From Pseudomonas fluorescens (GTDB lineage: Bacteria; Pseudomonadota; Gammaproteobacteria; Pseudomonadales; Pseudomonadaceae), in NCBI RefSeq assembly GCF_902498065.1, contig NZ_CABVIR010000001.1:868001-932000 (forward strand): a stretch of DNA of 64,000 nucleotides, written 5' to 3'. Within the stretch, counting starts at the first letter, position 1, and each line of letters begins with the position of its first letter. Below the pieces are notes generated by a model. The model worked only from the letters and a program-made list of their open reading frames with translations. It was not told the DNA's origin and did no database searches. This document shows, piece after piece, positions 19,504 through 29,006 of this stretch. The translations under genes and the position numbers were made by a program.

Positions 19504-19520
19504 CCGGGAAGATTTCCCAG
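19504..19520. promoter_or_regulatory. CCGGGAARATTTCCC palindrome upstream of pedE
   Basis: CCGGGAAGATTTCCCAG lies 85-101 bp before the pedE start. It is almost the same as the palindrome in front of pedH (22958-22974). It is a candidate shared operator or transcript-start element of the two alcohol dehydrogenases. Confidence 0.45.
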
Positions 19521-19555
19521 ACGGCACCTGATTTGGGTGTGCGCCACAAGCCCTA

Positions 19556-19570
19556 CTACCAAGGGATTAG
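19556..19570. promoter_or_regulatory. ped-island TACYAA motif, copy C
   Basis: CTACCAAGGGATTAG lies between divergent pedE and pedF, preceded by a second CTA (CCCTACTACCAAGG). It is a candidate AgmR or PedR2 site. Confidence 0.5.
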
Positions 19571-19673
19571 ACGGCGGCCACCAAAGCAGCATGGGGCTTG
19601 CGCGAAACGCTTCCTAAGATGGTTGCCATAGCCTCTGCCAAGAGGTTTTGCGTGCAATCCTGAGGGCATAACA

Positions 19674-20135
19674 ATGACAACAAAACGCAACGCCTTGCTC
19701 GTTGCCGGACTGCTGGCCGGCTTTATCAGTGCGGGTTCGGTCTGGGCCCACGGCAACGTGGTGCCACAAGCCGTCGAAACCAAGGGACTGACCCCGATCA
19801 AGGACGCCGGCGTGCAGGTCGATGGTGATGGGTGGGCGGCGGTGAACCCTTACCGCACTTCCCCGGAACACGATAAAGCCATCGAGATCGGCTCATCGGC
19901 CTACAACCAGAACTGCGCGGCCTGTCATGGCCTGGAAGCCAAATCAGGCGGCATCGCCCCCGATTTGCGCATGCTCGATGTCGGCGAGGCCGGTGATGAA
20001 TGGTTCGTCGAACGGGTCCGCCACGGCGCCGTAAGGGACGGTCGGGTGTACATGCCGAAGATGGCCGATTACCTGAGTCAGGAAGCCCTGTGGGCAGTGC
20101 GCACTTACCTGGACAGCGTTCGCGTCGAGGAGTAA
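19674..20135 (+). CDS. pedF: cytochrome c550 PedF
   Basis: This 153-residue periplasmic c-type cytochrome has a signal peptide (to about residue 25, GSVWA), a single haem-binding CAACH (C81, C84, H85) and a likely distal Met in VYMPKM. It is the electron acceptor of PQQ alcohol dehydrogenases in Pseudomonas. It is divergent from pedE, and the binding-protein gene follows after 3 bp, so it heads a pedF-pedG-SoxYZ-hydrolase unit. TGAGGGC serves as ribosome site. Confidence 0.92.
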   Translation: MTTKRNALLVAGLLAGFISAGSVWAHGNVVPQAVETKGLTPIKDAGVQVDGDGWAAVNPYRTSPEHDKAIEIGSSAYNQNCAACHGLEAKSGGIAPDLRMLDVGEAGDEWFVERVRHGAVRDGRVYMPKMADYLSQEALWAVRTYLDSVRVEE

Positions 20136-20138
20136 TGC

Positions 20139-21017
20139 ATGCGCCTGCTCGCTCTGTTGATCAGTGCTGTGCTGCTGTGCTGCCAGGCGGTGCAGGCGCA
20201 GGTCCGTACCTATGACGAAATGATCGCCGCCGGGGAACTGAAGGTGGCGGTCTACAAAGACTTCGCCCCCTACAGTTTCGAAGACGCCGGCCAGCCCCGT
20301 GGCGTCGATGTCGAACTGGCCGAAGCCTTGGCCAAAGCCCTTGGCGTGCACTTGAAACTGATCTGGGCGCCCGCCGGCGAGAAGCTCGACGACGACCTGC
20401 GCGACTACATCTGGCGCGCCAGTCAGTTGCACGATCTGCAACTGGCCGACCTGATGATGCGTGTGCCCTACGACCAGGATTACGCGCGCAAGCGCAACGA
20501 ACTGGGTGAACTGGAAAACGGCCATGTGGTGATGTTCGGTCCGTACCAGAACGAACAATGGCAAGTCGCTTATGACCGCCGTCGGCTGGAGTCGGTAGGC
20601 AGTGTCGCGGTGTTCGAGCACCACCCGATCGGCGTCGAAGTGGACAGCGTGCCGTCGTTCTACCTGACCTCGGTATTCAACGGCATGCTCGCCGGAAAAA
20701 CCCGCCACTACCCCGGCGTGCCCCAGGCGTTCGCGGCCATGAAGGCCGGTGAAGTCGACGCGGTCATGGCGATGCGCGGCGAGATCGACTGGCAGGTTCA
20801 CGAGGCGGCGGACCCGCAACTCGCGCTGGCGGAAAACGCCTATCCGAACATGGGCAAGCAACTCTGGGAGATCGGCATGGCGGTGCACGAAAGCAATCGT
20901 CAATTGGCCTATGCCGTGGAAGAAACCCTGGAAACCCTGATCCGTGAAGGCTCGGTCAAAGCCATTTATGCCCGATACGGCCTGCGCTATGACGTCCCGG
21001 AGATGTATCAACAGTGA
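20139..21017 (+). CDS. pedG: quinoprotein dehydrogenase-associated periplasmic binding protein (PedG)
   Basis: This 292-residue type II solute-binding-protein fold has a signal peptide (MRLLALLISAVLLCCQAVQA) and the typical opening AGELKVAVYKDFAPYSFEDAGQPRGVDVELAEALAKALG. The ligand and partner are unknown. Members adjacent to XoxF/PQQ systems (XoxJ-like) have been proposed to assist enzyme maturation instead of transport, and the absence of an adjacent importer permease supports this. It sits 3 bp after pedF, and its stop overlaps the GTG start of the next gene by 4 bp. Confidence 0.85.
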   Translation: MRLLALLISAVLLCCQAVQAQVRTYDEMIAAGELKVAVYKDFAPYSFEDAGQPRGVDVELAEALAKALGVHLKLIWAPAGEKLDDDLRDYIWRASQLHDLQLADLMMRVPYDQDYARKRNELGELENGHVVMFGPYQNEQWQVAYDRRRLESVGSVAVFEHHPIGVEVDSVPSFYLTSVFNGMLAGKTRHYPGVPQAFAAMKAGEVDAVMAMRGEIDWQVHEAADPQLALAENAYPNMGKQLWEIGMAVHESNRQLAYAVEETLETLIREGSVKAIYARYGLRYDVPEMYQQ

Positions 21018-21775
21018 ACTGGAGCGCGTGTTGCCTGTTGGCCTGCTGGCTACCCTTGGCCGCGCACGCGGCAGCCATCGAACCGGGCAAAGACCCGGTA
21101 CCGTCGGTCATGTGGGCCTTCTATCACAAGCAAATGCTCGGCGATGCGCCGTTCGTGTTCGACGAGCGGGTCAAGCTGCTGGCGCCGCCGTTCGCCGAAG
21201 ATGCCCGGCAAGTGCCGCTGGAAATCGACGCCCGGGCGTTCAAGGGCGAGGTGGTGAAAATCCTTGCGTGGGCCGAACTCAATCCGTTGCCAAAAATTGT
21301 TGATTTTCAACCGCTGGATCGCGTGCTGCCGTGGCTGTCGATCCGCATCCGTATCGAACAAGCCACGCCGTTGCGTGCAGCGGTGCTGACCCGCGATGGG
21401 CTGTGGCATGTCGGCTCGACCCTGATCGATGCGGCGGGCGGTGGATGCACGGCGCCCAGCGTGGTGCGCAGTCAACCGGGCTGGGAAGAGCATATCGGCG
21501 AAGTGCTTGGCGGGCGTTATCCCCGTGGTGAATTCAGCCGCTTGCGCTTGCAGGTGGCGCACCCGATGGACAACGGCATGGTCGGCGGCATCCCGGAATT
21601 TTTCATTAACCATGCCGAGCTGCGCGATCACAACGATCAGTTGCTGGCCCGCCTCGAACTGTTTCCCGCCGTCAGCGAAAACCCCAGCCTGGCGTTCGAC
21701 ATCGAAGGGGCAGGGCAGACGCGCTTGTTGCTGCGCGACAACAGCGGCAACGAATTCGATGCGGCCATACCCTGA
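21014..21775 (+). CDS. quinoprotein-associated SoxYZ-like carrier protein
   Basis: This 253-residue secreted protein has a signal sequence (to about residue 20) and fuses a SoxY-like domain (about 60-150) to a SoxZ-like domain (about 155-253, AHPMDNGM then FINHAELRDHNDQLL). The SoxY-type swinging-arm cysteine appears as AGGGCTAP with C145. In SoxYZ of sulfur oxidisers this Cys carries the sulfur substrate covalently. Here the fusion sits among PQQ dehydrogenase genes with no other sox genes, so its cargo is unknown. The start codon is GTG, overlapping the upstream stop. Confidence 0.85.
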   Translation: MNWSACCLLACWLPLAAHAAAIEPGKDPVPSVMWAFYHKQMLGDAPFVFDERVKLLAPPFAEDARQVPLEIDARAFKGEVVKILAWAELNPLPKIVDFQPLDRVLPWLSIRIRIEQATPLRAAVLTRDGLWHVGSTLIDAAGGGCTAPSVVRSQPGWEEHIGEVLGGRYPRGEFSRLRLQVAHPMDNGMVGGIPEFFINHAELRDHNDQLLARLELFPAVSENPSLAFDIEGAGQTRLLLRDNSGNEFDAAIP

Positions 21776-21791
21776 CTCAAAGGAGCGCGCG

Positions 21792-22730
21792 ATGCGCTGG
21801 ATGCTGCTGTTGTTCATGAGCCTGAGCCTTCCTGCGCTGGCCGATCTCGACTATTCACTCACGCCCCGGCAGATCGCCGCAGACACTTGGCTGCTGGAGG
21901 GCAGCACCGACAATTTCGCCAAGGGCAACGGTGGCAACATCGTCAATACCGCGTTCATCGTCACCGAACGCGGTGTGGTGGTGATCGACACCGGGCCGTC
22001 CAGGCGATACGGCGAAGCGATGCGCAAAGCGATTGCCGCGACCACCGACAAACCGGTGATCCAGGTGCTGCTGACCCATCATCATCCCGATCATGTGCTG
22101 GGCAATCAGGCCTTCAGCGACGTGCCGATCGGCGCGTTGGGCGGTACAGCCGAGCTGTTGAAGCAGCAGGGCGACGCCATGGCCGAGAACATGTACCGAC
22201 TGGTGGGCGACTGGATGCGTGGCACCGAAGTGGTGTTGCCGACCGAGACGCTGACACCGGGCGTGCGAACTTTTGGGAATCACGATCTGCGCCTGCTGAG
22301 CCTGGGTGGGCACACGGGCGCTGATCTGGCTATTCTCGACCAGAAAACCGGCGTGCTGTTTGCCGGGGATCTGGTGTTTTATCAGCGGGCGCTGACCACG
22401 CCCAACAGTCCGGGATTGTCGGTGTGGCTGGCGGACATTGCGACGCTGCAAGGCTTGCCGTGGACGCTCATCGTCCCCGGCCACGGCCCGTTAGCCACGG
22501 ACGCAAAACCCTTCGAGCAAATGCGCGACTACCTTGGCTGGCTCGATCAACTGATGCGTGAGGGCGCCGCCAATGGTAGCGACATGGGCGAGATGATCCG
22601 CAGCCCGATTCCCGAACGGTTCGCCGGGATCAGCCTGAGTCGTTATGAGCTGATTCGCAGTGTCAGTCATCTCTACCCTCGCTACGAGCGCGAACAGATG
22701 ACCCGAGTCGACTCCGCCGCAAGCAAATGA
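21792..22730 (+). CDS. quinoprotein relay system zinc metallohydrolase (MBL fold)
   Basis: This 312-residue periplasmic metallo-beta-lactamase-fold protein has a signal peptide (MRWMLLLFMSLSLPALA), metal motif THHHPDH (residues 95-101), a third-ligand region SLGGHTGAD, the bridging Asp in FAGDLVF and the last His in VPGHGPL. It belongs to the family tied to the SoxYZ-like carrier and PQQ enzymes. It might hydrolyse a thioester or similar adduct from the carrier, but this is unproven. A strong ribosome site (AAAGGAG) precedes the ATG. It ends the pedF operon. Confidence 0.87.
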   Translation: MRWMLLLFMSLSLPALADLDYSLTPRQIAADTWLLEGSTDNFAKGNGGNIVNTAFIVTERGVVVIDTGPSRRYGEAMRKAIAATTDKPVIQVLLTHHHPDHVLGNQAFSDVPIGALGGTAELLKQQGDAMAENMYRLVGDWMRGTEVVLPTETLTPGVRTFGNHDLRLLSLGGHTGADLAILDQKTGVLFAGDLVFYQRALTTPNSPGLSVWLADIATLQGLPWTLIVPGHGPLATDAKPFEQMRDYLGWLDQLMREGAANGSDMGEMIRSPIPERFAGISLSRYELIRSVSHLYPRYEREQMTRVDSAASK

Positions 22731-22743
22731 CCAACACGCAACC

Positions 22744-22836
22744 CTGTGGGAGCGAGCCTGCTTGCGATAGCGGTGTAGCAGTCAATAAAGATATCGACTG
22801 TCAGGCCCTCATCGCGAGCAGGCTCGCTCCCACAGG
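22744..22836. repeat. REP inverted pair
   Basis: GTGGGAGCGAGCCTGCTTGC and the inverted GCGAGCAGGCTCGCTCCCAC are separated by about 50 bp, upstream of the pedH promoter. Confidence 0.85.
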
Positions 22837-22882
22837 GGACTGGTGTCGATCACAAAAACCGGTGTTCATCTCATCCGACCCG

Positions 22883-22897
22883 CTACTAAGGAACTAG
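22883..22897. promoter_or_regulatory. ped-island TACYAA motif, copy D (pedH promoter)
   Basis: CTACTAAGGAACTAG is located 107-121 bp before the pedH start. It has inverted CTA/TAG ends and belongs to the same five-member set. Confidence 0.5.
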
Positions 22898-22957
22898 CAA
22901 TCTCAGCACTGCGGGCAATTGTTGCAACGGCGGCCGCGCCCAAGAATCTGCACCAGA

Positions 22958-22974
22958 CCGGGAAAATTTCCCGG
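22958..22974. promoter_or_regulatory. CCGGGAAA-A-TTTCCCGG palindrome upstream of pedH
   Basis: This perfect 8-bp inverted repeat with a single central base lies 30-46 bp before the pedH ATG. It could be an operator or an RNA hairpin close to the ribosome site. A near-identical sequence lies upstream of pedE. Confidence 0.5.
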
Positions 22975-22978
22975 GTAT

Positions 22979-22986
22979 AACAAAAA
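22979..22986 (+). promoter_or_regulatory. candidate Crc/Hfq CA motif in the pedH leader
   Basis: AACAAAAA matches the AANAANAA consensus for Hfq/Crc translational repression in Pseudomonas and lies about 18 bases before the pedH ATG. It suggests catabolite repression of pedH (inference). Confidence 0.4.
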
Positions 22987-23003
22987 CCGCAGAGGCAGCC
23001 GTC

Positions 23004-24782
23004 ATGACCCAACCCGCACGTCGCCAACCCTTCGTCTTGAGCCTGTTGCTCAGTGCCATGCTGTTGTCCGGCACGGCATTGGCCGCCGTCACCGACCAGG
23101 ACATTCTCCAGGACCCCAAGAACCCGGAGCAGATCGTCACCAACGGTCTGGGCGTCCAGGGTCAGCGCTACAGCCCGCTCGACACCCTCAACGTCAACAA
23201 CGTGAAGGACTTGCGGCCGGTCTGGGCCTTCTCCTTCGGCGGCGAAAAACAACGCGGTCAGCAAGCACAGCCGATGATCAAGGACGGCGTGATGTACATG
23301 ACCGGTTCTTACTCGCGGGTGTTCGCGGTGGACGCGCGCACCGGCAAGAAGCTCTGGCAATACGATGCCCGCCTGCCCGATGACATCCGCCCGTGCTGCG
23401 ACGTGATCAACCGGGGCGTGGCGCTGTACGGCGACCTCGTGTTCTTCGGCACCCTTGACGCCAAACTCGTGGCCCTGAACAAAGACACCGGCAAAGTGGT
23501 GTGGAGCAAGAAAGTCGCCGACCACAAGGAAGGCTATTCCATCAGCGCAGCGCCGTTGGTGATCAACGGCAAGCTGATTACCGGTGTGGCCGGTGGCGAG
23601 TTCGGGGTGGTCGGCAAGATCGAAGCCTATGACCCGAAAAACGGCGACTTGCTGTGGAGTCGCCCGACCGTCGAAGGCCACATGGGCTATGTCTACAAGG
23701 ACGGGAAAGCGGTAGAGAACGGTATTTCCGGTGGCGAAGCCGGCAAGACCTGGCCGGGCGATCTGTGGAAAACCGGCGGCGCGGCACCTTGGCTCGGCGG
23801 TTACTACGACCCGGAAACCAATCTGCTGCTGTTCGGCACCGGCAACCCGGCGCCGTGGAACTCGCACCTGCGTCCTGGCGACAACCTTTATTCATCCTCG
23901 CGTCTGGCGCTGAACCCGGACGACGGCACGATCAAATGGCACTTCCAGAGCACGCCCCACGACGGCTGGGACTATGACGGCGTGAACGAGTTGGTCTCGT
24001 TCAACTACACCGAAGGCGGTAAAGAAATCAAAGCCGCCGCGACCGCGGACCGTAACGGTTTCTTCTATGTGCTGGACCGCACCAACGGCAAATTCATTCG
24101 TGGCTTCCCGTTCGTGGACAAGATCACCTGGGCCACCGGGCTGGATAAAGACGGCCGGCCGATCTACAACGAGGCCAGCCGTCCGGGCGCACCGGGCACC
24201 GAAGCCAAGGGCAGTTCGGTGTTCGTCGCCCCGGCGTTCCTCGGCGCGAAAAACTGGATGCCGATGGCCTATAACAAGGACACCGGGTTGTTCTACGTAC
24301 CGTCCAACGAGTGGGGCATGGACATCTGGAACGAAGGCATCGCCTACAAGAAAGGCGCGGCGTTCCTTGGTGCCGGTTTCACCATCAAACCGTTGAACGA
24401 AGACTACATCGGCGTGCTGCGCGCCATCGACCCGAAAACCGGCAAGGAAGTCTGGCGCCACAAGAACTTCGCGCCGTTGTGGGGCGGGGTGCTGACCACC
24501 AAAGGCAACCTGGTGTTCACCGGCACGCCGGAAGGTTTCCTCCAGGCGTTCAACGCCAAGACCGGCGAGAAAGTCTGGGAATTCCAGACCGGCTCTGGCG
24601 TACTGGGTTCACCCGTGACCTGGGAAATGGACGGCGAGCAGTACGTCTCGGTGCTGTCCGGTTGGGGTGGCGCTGTTCCGCTGTGGGGCGGTGAAGTGGC
24701 CAAGCGCATCAAGGACTTCAACCAGGGCGGCATGCTCTGGACCTTCAAGTTGCCAAAAGACCTCGTGGTGGCCAAGCACTAA
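23004..24782 (+). CDS. pedH: PQQ-dependent alcohol dehydrogenase, lanthanide type (PedH)
   Basis: This 592-residue periplasmic quinoprotein has a signal peptide (to about residue 27, GTALA), vicinal RPCCDV cysteines and the propeller W-motifs. The active-site segment is GWDYDGVNE, with catalytic D323 and a second Asp at D325. The extra Asp two residues after the catalytic one is the established marker of lanthanide-dependent enzymes such as XoxF and P. putida PedH. Compared with PedE it is about 38 residues shorter and lacks part of the loop before the catalytic Asp. It forms its own transcription unit behind a TACYAA motif and a palindrome. Confidence 0.96.
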   Translation: MTQPARRQPFVLSLLLSAMLLSGTALAAVTDQDILQDPKNPEQIVTNGLGVQGQRYSPLDTLNVNNVKDLRPVWAFSFGGEKQRGQQAQPMIKDGVMYMTGSYSRVFAVDARTGKKLWQYDARLPDDIRPCCDVINRGVALYGDLVFFGTLDAKLVALNKDTGKVVWSKKVADHKEGYSISAAPLVINGKLITGVAGGEFGVVGKIEAYDPKNGDLLWSRPTVEGHMGYVYKDGKAVENGISGGEAGKTWPGDLWKTGGAAPWLGGYYDPETNLLLFGTGNPAPWNSHLRPGDNLYSSSRLALNPDDGTIKWHFQSTPHDGWDYDGVNELVSFNYTEGGKEIKAAATADRNGFFYVLDRTNGKFIRGFPFVDKITWATGLDKDGRPIYNEASRPGAPGTEAKGSSVFVAPAFLGAKNWMPMAYNKDTGLFYVPSNEWGMDIWNEGIAYKKGAAFLGAGFTIKPLNEDYIGVLRAIDPKTGKEVWRHKNFAPLWGGVLTTKGNLVFTGTPEGFLQAFNAKTGEKVWEFQTGSGVLGSPVTWEMDGEQYVSVLSGWGGAVPLWGGEVAKRIKDFNQGGMLWTFKLPKDLVVAKH

Positions 24783-24803
24783 CCCCAAGTCCACCGCATA
24801 ACC

Positions 24804-24900
24804 CTGTGGGAGCGAGACCGGCTTGCCGGCGATAGCGGACTATCAGTCAACAAAGATGTTGAATGTGCTGGCCTTATCGCGGGCAAGCCCGCTCTCACTG
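24804..24900. repeat. REP inverted pair (mixed type)
   Basis: GTGGGAGCGAGACCGGCTTGCCGGCGA (with an internal insertion) and an inverted GCGGGCAAGCCCGCTCTCAC form a diverged REP pair between pedH and pedI. Confidence 0.75.
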
Positions 24901-24921
24901 GGGGATTTGTCGGCAAACCTA

Positions 24922-24936
24922 CTACCAAATAACGAG
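24922..24936. promoter_or_regulatory. ped-island TACYAA motif, copy E (pedI promoter)
   Basis: CTACCAAATAACGAG, preceded by CCTA, lies 102-116 bp before the pedI start. It matches the 5' half of the set well and the 3' half weakly. Confidence 0.4.
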
Positions 24937-25037
24937 AACCCCCCTGCCAACGGCGCATTCGTTCGGCACGCGGGGCTCTCTACTATCGGTTCATCGCCTG
25001 TTTGCCCGACAGGCATCGACCCAGACAGAGGCTCACC

Positions 25038-26558
<1,521 letters not shown>

Positions 26559-26582
26559 CCCCCGCAAAAACACCACCAAAAC

Positions 26583-26675
26583 CTGTGGGAGCGGGCTTGC
26601 CCGCGATAGCGGTCTGACATCCAACATCCATGTTGAATGTGCTGGCCTCATCGCGAGCAGGCTCGCTCCCACATT
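26583..26675. repeat. REP inverted pair
   Basis: GTGGGAGCGGGCTTGCCCGC and the inverted GCGAGCAGGCTCGCTCCCAC are separated by about 50 bp in the gap between pedI and pqqA. Confidence 0.85.
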
Positions 26676-26776
26676 GGTTTTGTGTGTATTTGAAGACCGC
26701 GCAAACACCCCCTACCAACGCACCCCACGACCTCCTTCGAAAGTAGCATTCGGGCGCCTGCCGCCTCGTGCATTAA

Positions 26777-26798
26777 TGGCTTTACCGGAATCGTCCGG
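26777..26798 (+). promoter_or_regulatory. pqqA leader element: TGGCTTTACC and CCGGA-atcg-TCCGG hairpin
   Basis: The 10-mer TGGCTTTACC (26777-26786) recurs exactly upstream of ercA (30291-30300). It partly overlaps a small hairpin, CCGGA-atcg-TCCGG (26785-26798), 21 bases before the pqqA ATG. Function is unknown; a promoter or leader role is inferred. Confidence 0.35.
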
Positions 26799-26818
26799 CA
26801 CAAGAAGAGGATTGACCC

Positions 26819-26890
26819 ATGTGGACTAAACCCGCGTTTACCGATCTGCGCATTGGCTTCGAAGTGACGATGTATTTCGCCAACCGCTGA
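26819..26890 (+). CDS. pqqA: PQQ precursor peptide PqqA
   Basis: This 23-residue peptide begins [20 protein letters not shown] and ends ANR. The conserved E15 and Y19, separated by VTM, are the residues cross-linked by PqqE to form the PQQ skeleton. The AGAGG ribosome site is well placed. It is 55 bp ahead of pqqB and the first gene of pqqABCDE. It is too short for usual gene-length cutoffs. Confidence 0.97.
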   Translation: MWTKPAFTDLRIGFEVTMYFANR

Positions 26891-26945
26891 TCGTCCACCC
26901 GGCCAGCCGCTGAGTTGGCCGGGCCTGCCTTCTGGAGCATCGCCC

Positions 26946-27860
26946 ATGCACATCCGCGTTCTCGGTTCCGCCGCTGGCGGTGGTTTTCCGCAATGGAACT
27001 GCAACTGCCGCCAGTGCGCCGGCGTGCGCAATGGCAGCCTGCGCGCGCAACGTCGCACGCAGTCCTCCATTGCCCTGAGCGACAACGGTGTGGACTGGGT
27101 GCTGTGCAATGCTTCCCCGGATATCCGTGCGCAACTCGAGGGTTTCGCGCCGCTGCAACCGGCCCGCCGCCTGCGCGACACGGCGATTGCCGGCGTGGTC
27201 CTGATGGACAGCCAGATCGACCATTGCACCGGCCTGTTGAGCCTGCGCGAAGGCTGCCCGCATTCGGTGTGGTGCACCGAGCGGGTGCATGAAGACCTGA
27301 GCAGCGGTTTCCCGTTGTTCACCATGCTCAAACACTGGAATGGCGGCTTGCAGTGGCAACCCGTGGGGCTGGACCGCGAGCCATTCAGCATCGCGGCCTG
27401 CAAGCATTTGCAGTTTCGGGCGATTCCACTGGTCAGCAACGCGCCGCCGTATTCGCCCAATCGTGGCAATCCGCAACCGGGCGACACCATTGGCCTGTTC
27501 ATCGAAGACCTGCGTACGGGCGCGTCGTTGTTCTATGCGCCGGGCCTGGGTCAGATCGACGATGAGGTGTCGAGCTGGATGCAACGCGCCGATTGTTTGT
27601 TGCTGGACGGTACGTTGTGGCGCGATGACGAAATGCGCGTGTGTGAAGTCGGCCAGAGCCTGGGCAGTGAAATGGGCCACCTGCCGCAAAGCGGACCGGG
27701 CGGCATGCTTGAAGTGCTGGAGGGTTTCAACCGCCAGCGCAAGGTGCTGATCCACATCAACAACACCAATCCGATCCTCGATGAAGACTCGGCTGAGCGG
27801 GCGTTGCTGGAGCGGCGCGGGATCGAAGTGGCCTATGACGGCATGAGTATTGAGTTGTAG
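26946..27860 (+). CDS. pqqB: PQQ biosynthesis protein PqqB
   Basis: This 304-residue MBL-fold protein hydroxylates the cross-linked PqqA intermediate during PQQ synthesis. The family start [28 protein letters not shown] carries the structural zinc cysteines. The metal-site region is [15 protein letters not shown], and the C-terminal HINNTNPIL is conserved. Its length is typical. A 124-bp gap with a REP pair separates it from pqqC. Confidence 0.97.
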   Translation: MHIRVLGSAAGGGFPQWNCNCRQCAGVRNGSLRAQRRTQSSIALSDNGVDWVLCNASPDIRAQLEGFAPLQPARRLRDTAIAGVVLMDSQIDHCTGLLSLREGCPHSVWCTERVHEDLSSGFPLFTMLKHWNGGLQWQPVGLDREPFSIAACKHLQFRAIPLVSNAPPYSPNRGNPQPGDTIGLFIEDLRTGASLFYAPGLGQIDDEVSSWMQRADCLLLDGTLWRDDEMRVCEVGQSLGSEMGHLPQSGPGGMLEVLEGFNRQRKVLIHINNTNPILDEDSAERALLERRGIEVAYDGMSIEL

Positions 27861-27870
27861 CCGCGGGCCC

Positions 27871-27947
27871 CATCGCTGGCAAGCCAGCTCCCACAAGGTT
27901 CTGCGGTGTACACAAAAACCTGTGGGAGCTGGCTTGCCAGCGATGAG
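27871..27947. repeat. REP inverted pair inside the pqq operon
   Basis: CATCGCTGGCAAGCCAGCTCCCAC and the inverted GTGGGAGCTGGCTTGCCAGCGATG form a compact pair between pqqB and pqqC. Its position inside an operon may affect transcript stability. Confidence 0.85.
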
Positions 27948-27984
27948 GCCAGACCAGACACAGCAGCTTTCCCGGAGCCCCGCA

Positions 27985-28737
27985 ATGACTGACACCCCAA
28001 TGACCCCCAGCGAATTCGAAGCCGCCCTGCGCGCCAAAGGCGCGTACTACCACATCCATCACCCGTTCCACCAAGCCATGTACGCCGGTCGCGCCACTCG
28101 CGCGCAGATTCAAGGCTGGGTCGCCAACCGTTTCTACTACCAGATCAACATTCCGCTCAAGGATGCCGCCATCCTGGCCAACTGCCCGGACCGCGACGTG
28201 CGCCGCGAATGGCTGCAGCGAATTCTCGACCACGACGGTGTGCCCGGCAGCGAAGGCGGCATTGAAGCCTGGCTGCGCCTCGGTGAAGCGGTGGGCCTGG
28301 ACCGTGAACAGATCCTGTCCCAGGAACTGGTATTGCCCGGCGTCCGTTTTGCCGTGGACGCCTACGTCAATTTCGCCCGTCGTGCCTGCTGGCAGGAAGC
28401 GGCCAGCAGTTCGCTGACCGAGCTGTTCGCACCGCAGATCCACCAGTCGCGGCTCGACGCCTGGCCCACGCATTACCCGTGGATCGACGTCGCTGGTTAT
28501 GACTATTTCCGCACGCGCCTGAGTCAGGCGCGGCGTGATGTCGAGCACGGTTTGCGCATCACCCTGGCGCATTACGTCACCGTCGAAGGGCAGCAGCGGA
28601 TGCTGGAAATCCTTCAGTTCAAACTCGACGTGCTGTGGAGCATGCTCGACGCCATGAGCATGGCCTACGAGCTGCAACGCCCGCCGTATCACACGGTGAC
28701 CACCGAACGCGTCTGGCATCGGGGGATCGCACTGTGA
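27985..28737 (+). CDS. pqqC: pyrroloquinoline-quinone synthase PqqC
   Basis: This 250-residue cofactor-free oxidase catalyses the final ring closure and oxidation to PQQ. Conserved segments are [55 protein letters not shown] and [17 protein letters not shown]. The ATG at 27985 starts [19 protein letters not shown], the normal N-terminus. The stop overlaps the GTG start of pqqD by 3 bp. Confidence 0.97.
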   Translation: MTDTPMTPSEFEAALRAKGAYYHIHHPFHQAMYAGRATRAQIQGWVANRFYYQINIPLKDAAILANCPDRDVRREWLQRILDHDGVPGSEGGIEAWLRLGEAVGLDREQILSQELVLPGVRFAVDAYVNFARRACWQEAASSSLTELFAPQIHQSRLDAWPTHYPWIDVAGYDYFRTRLSQARRDVEHGLRITLAHYVTVEGQQRMLEILQFKLDVLWSMLDAMSMAYELQRPPYHTVTTERVWHRGIAL

Positions 28738-29006
28738 GCCTGATCAAACGTGCGCAGTCACCGACCTTGCGCCAGGGGTTTCGCTTGCAGTGGGAGCCGC
28801 GTCAGGACTGCCATGTGCTGCTGTACCCCGAAGGCATGATTAAACTCAACGCCAGTGCCGGGCAGATTCTCGATCTGCTGGACGGTCAGCGCAGCGTGGC
28901 GGCGATCATTGATTTACTCTCCGCGAGTTTCCCCGGTGTGCCGGGGATCGATGAGGACGTGCTGGCGTTTCTGGAGGTGGCCCATGCTCAGTTCTGGATC
29001 GAATGA
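28734..29006 (+). CDS. pqqD: PqqA-binding chaperone PqqD
   Basis: This 90-residue peptide chaperone presents PqqA to the radical SAM enzyme PqqE. It has the family opening [41 protein letters not shown] and the helical tail. The start is GTG at 28734, overlapping the pqqC stop. The frame ends inside the pqqE start region (23-bp overlap), so the three genes are tightly coupled. Confidence 0.95.
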   Translation: MSLIKRAQSPTLRQGFRLQWEPRQDCHVLLYPEGMIKLNASAGQILDLLDGQRSVAAIIDLLSASFPGVPGIDEDVLAFLEVAHAQFWIE

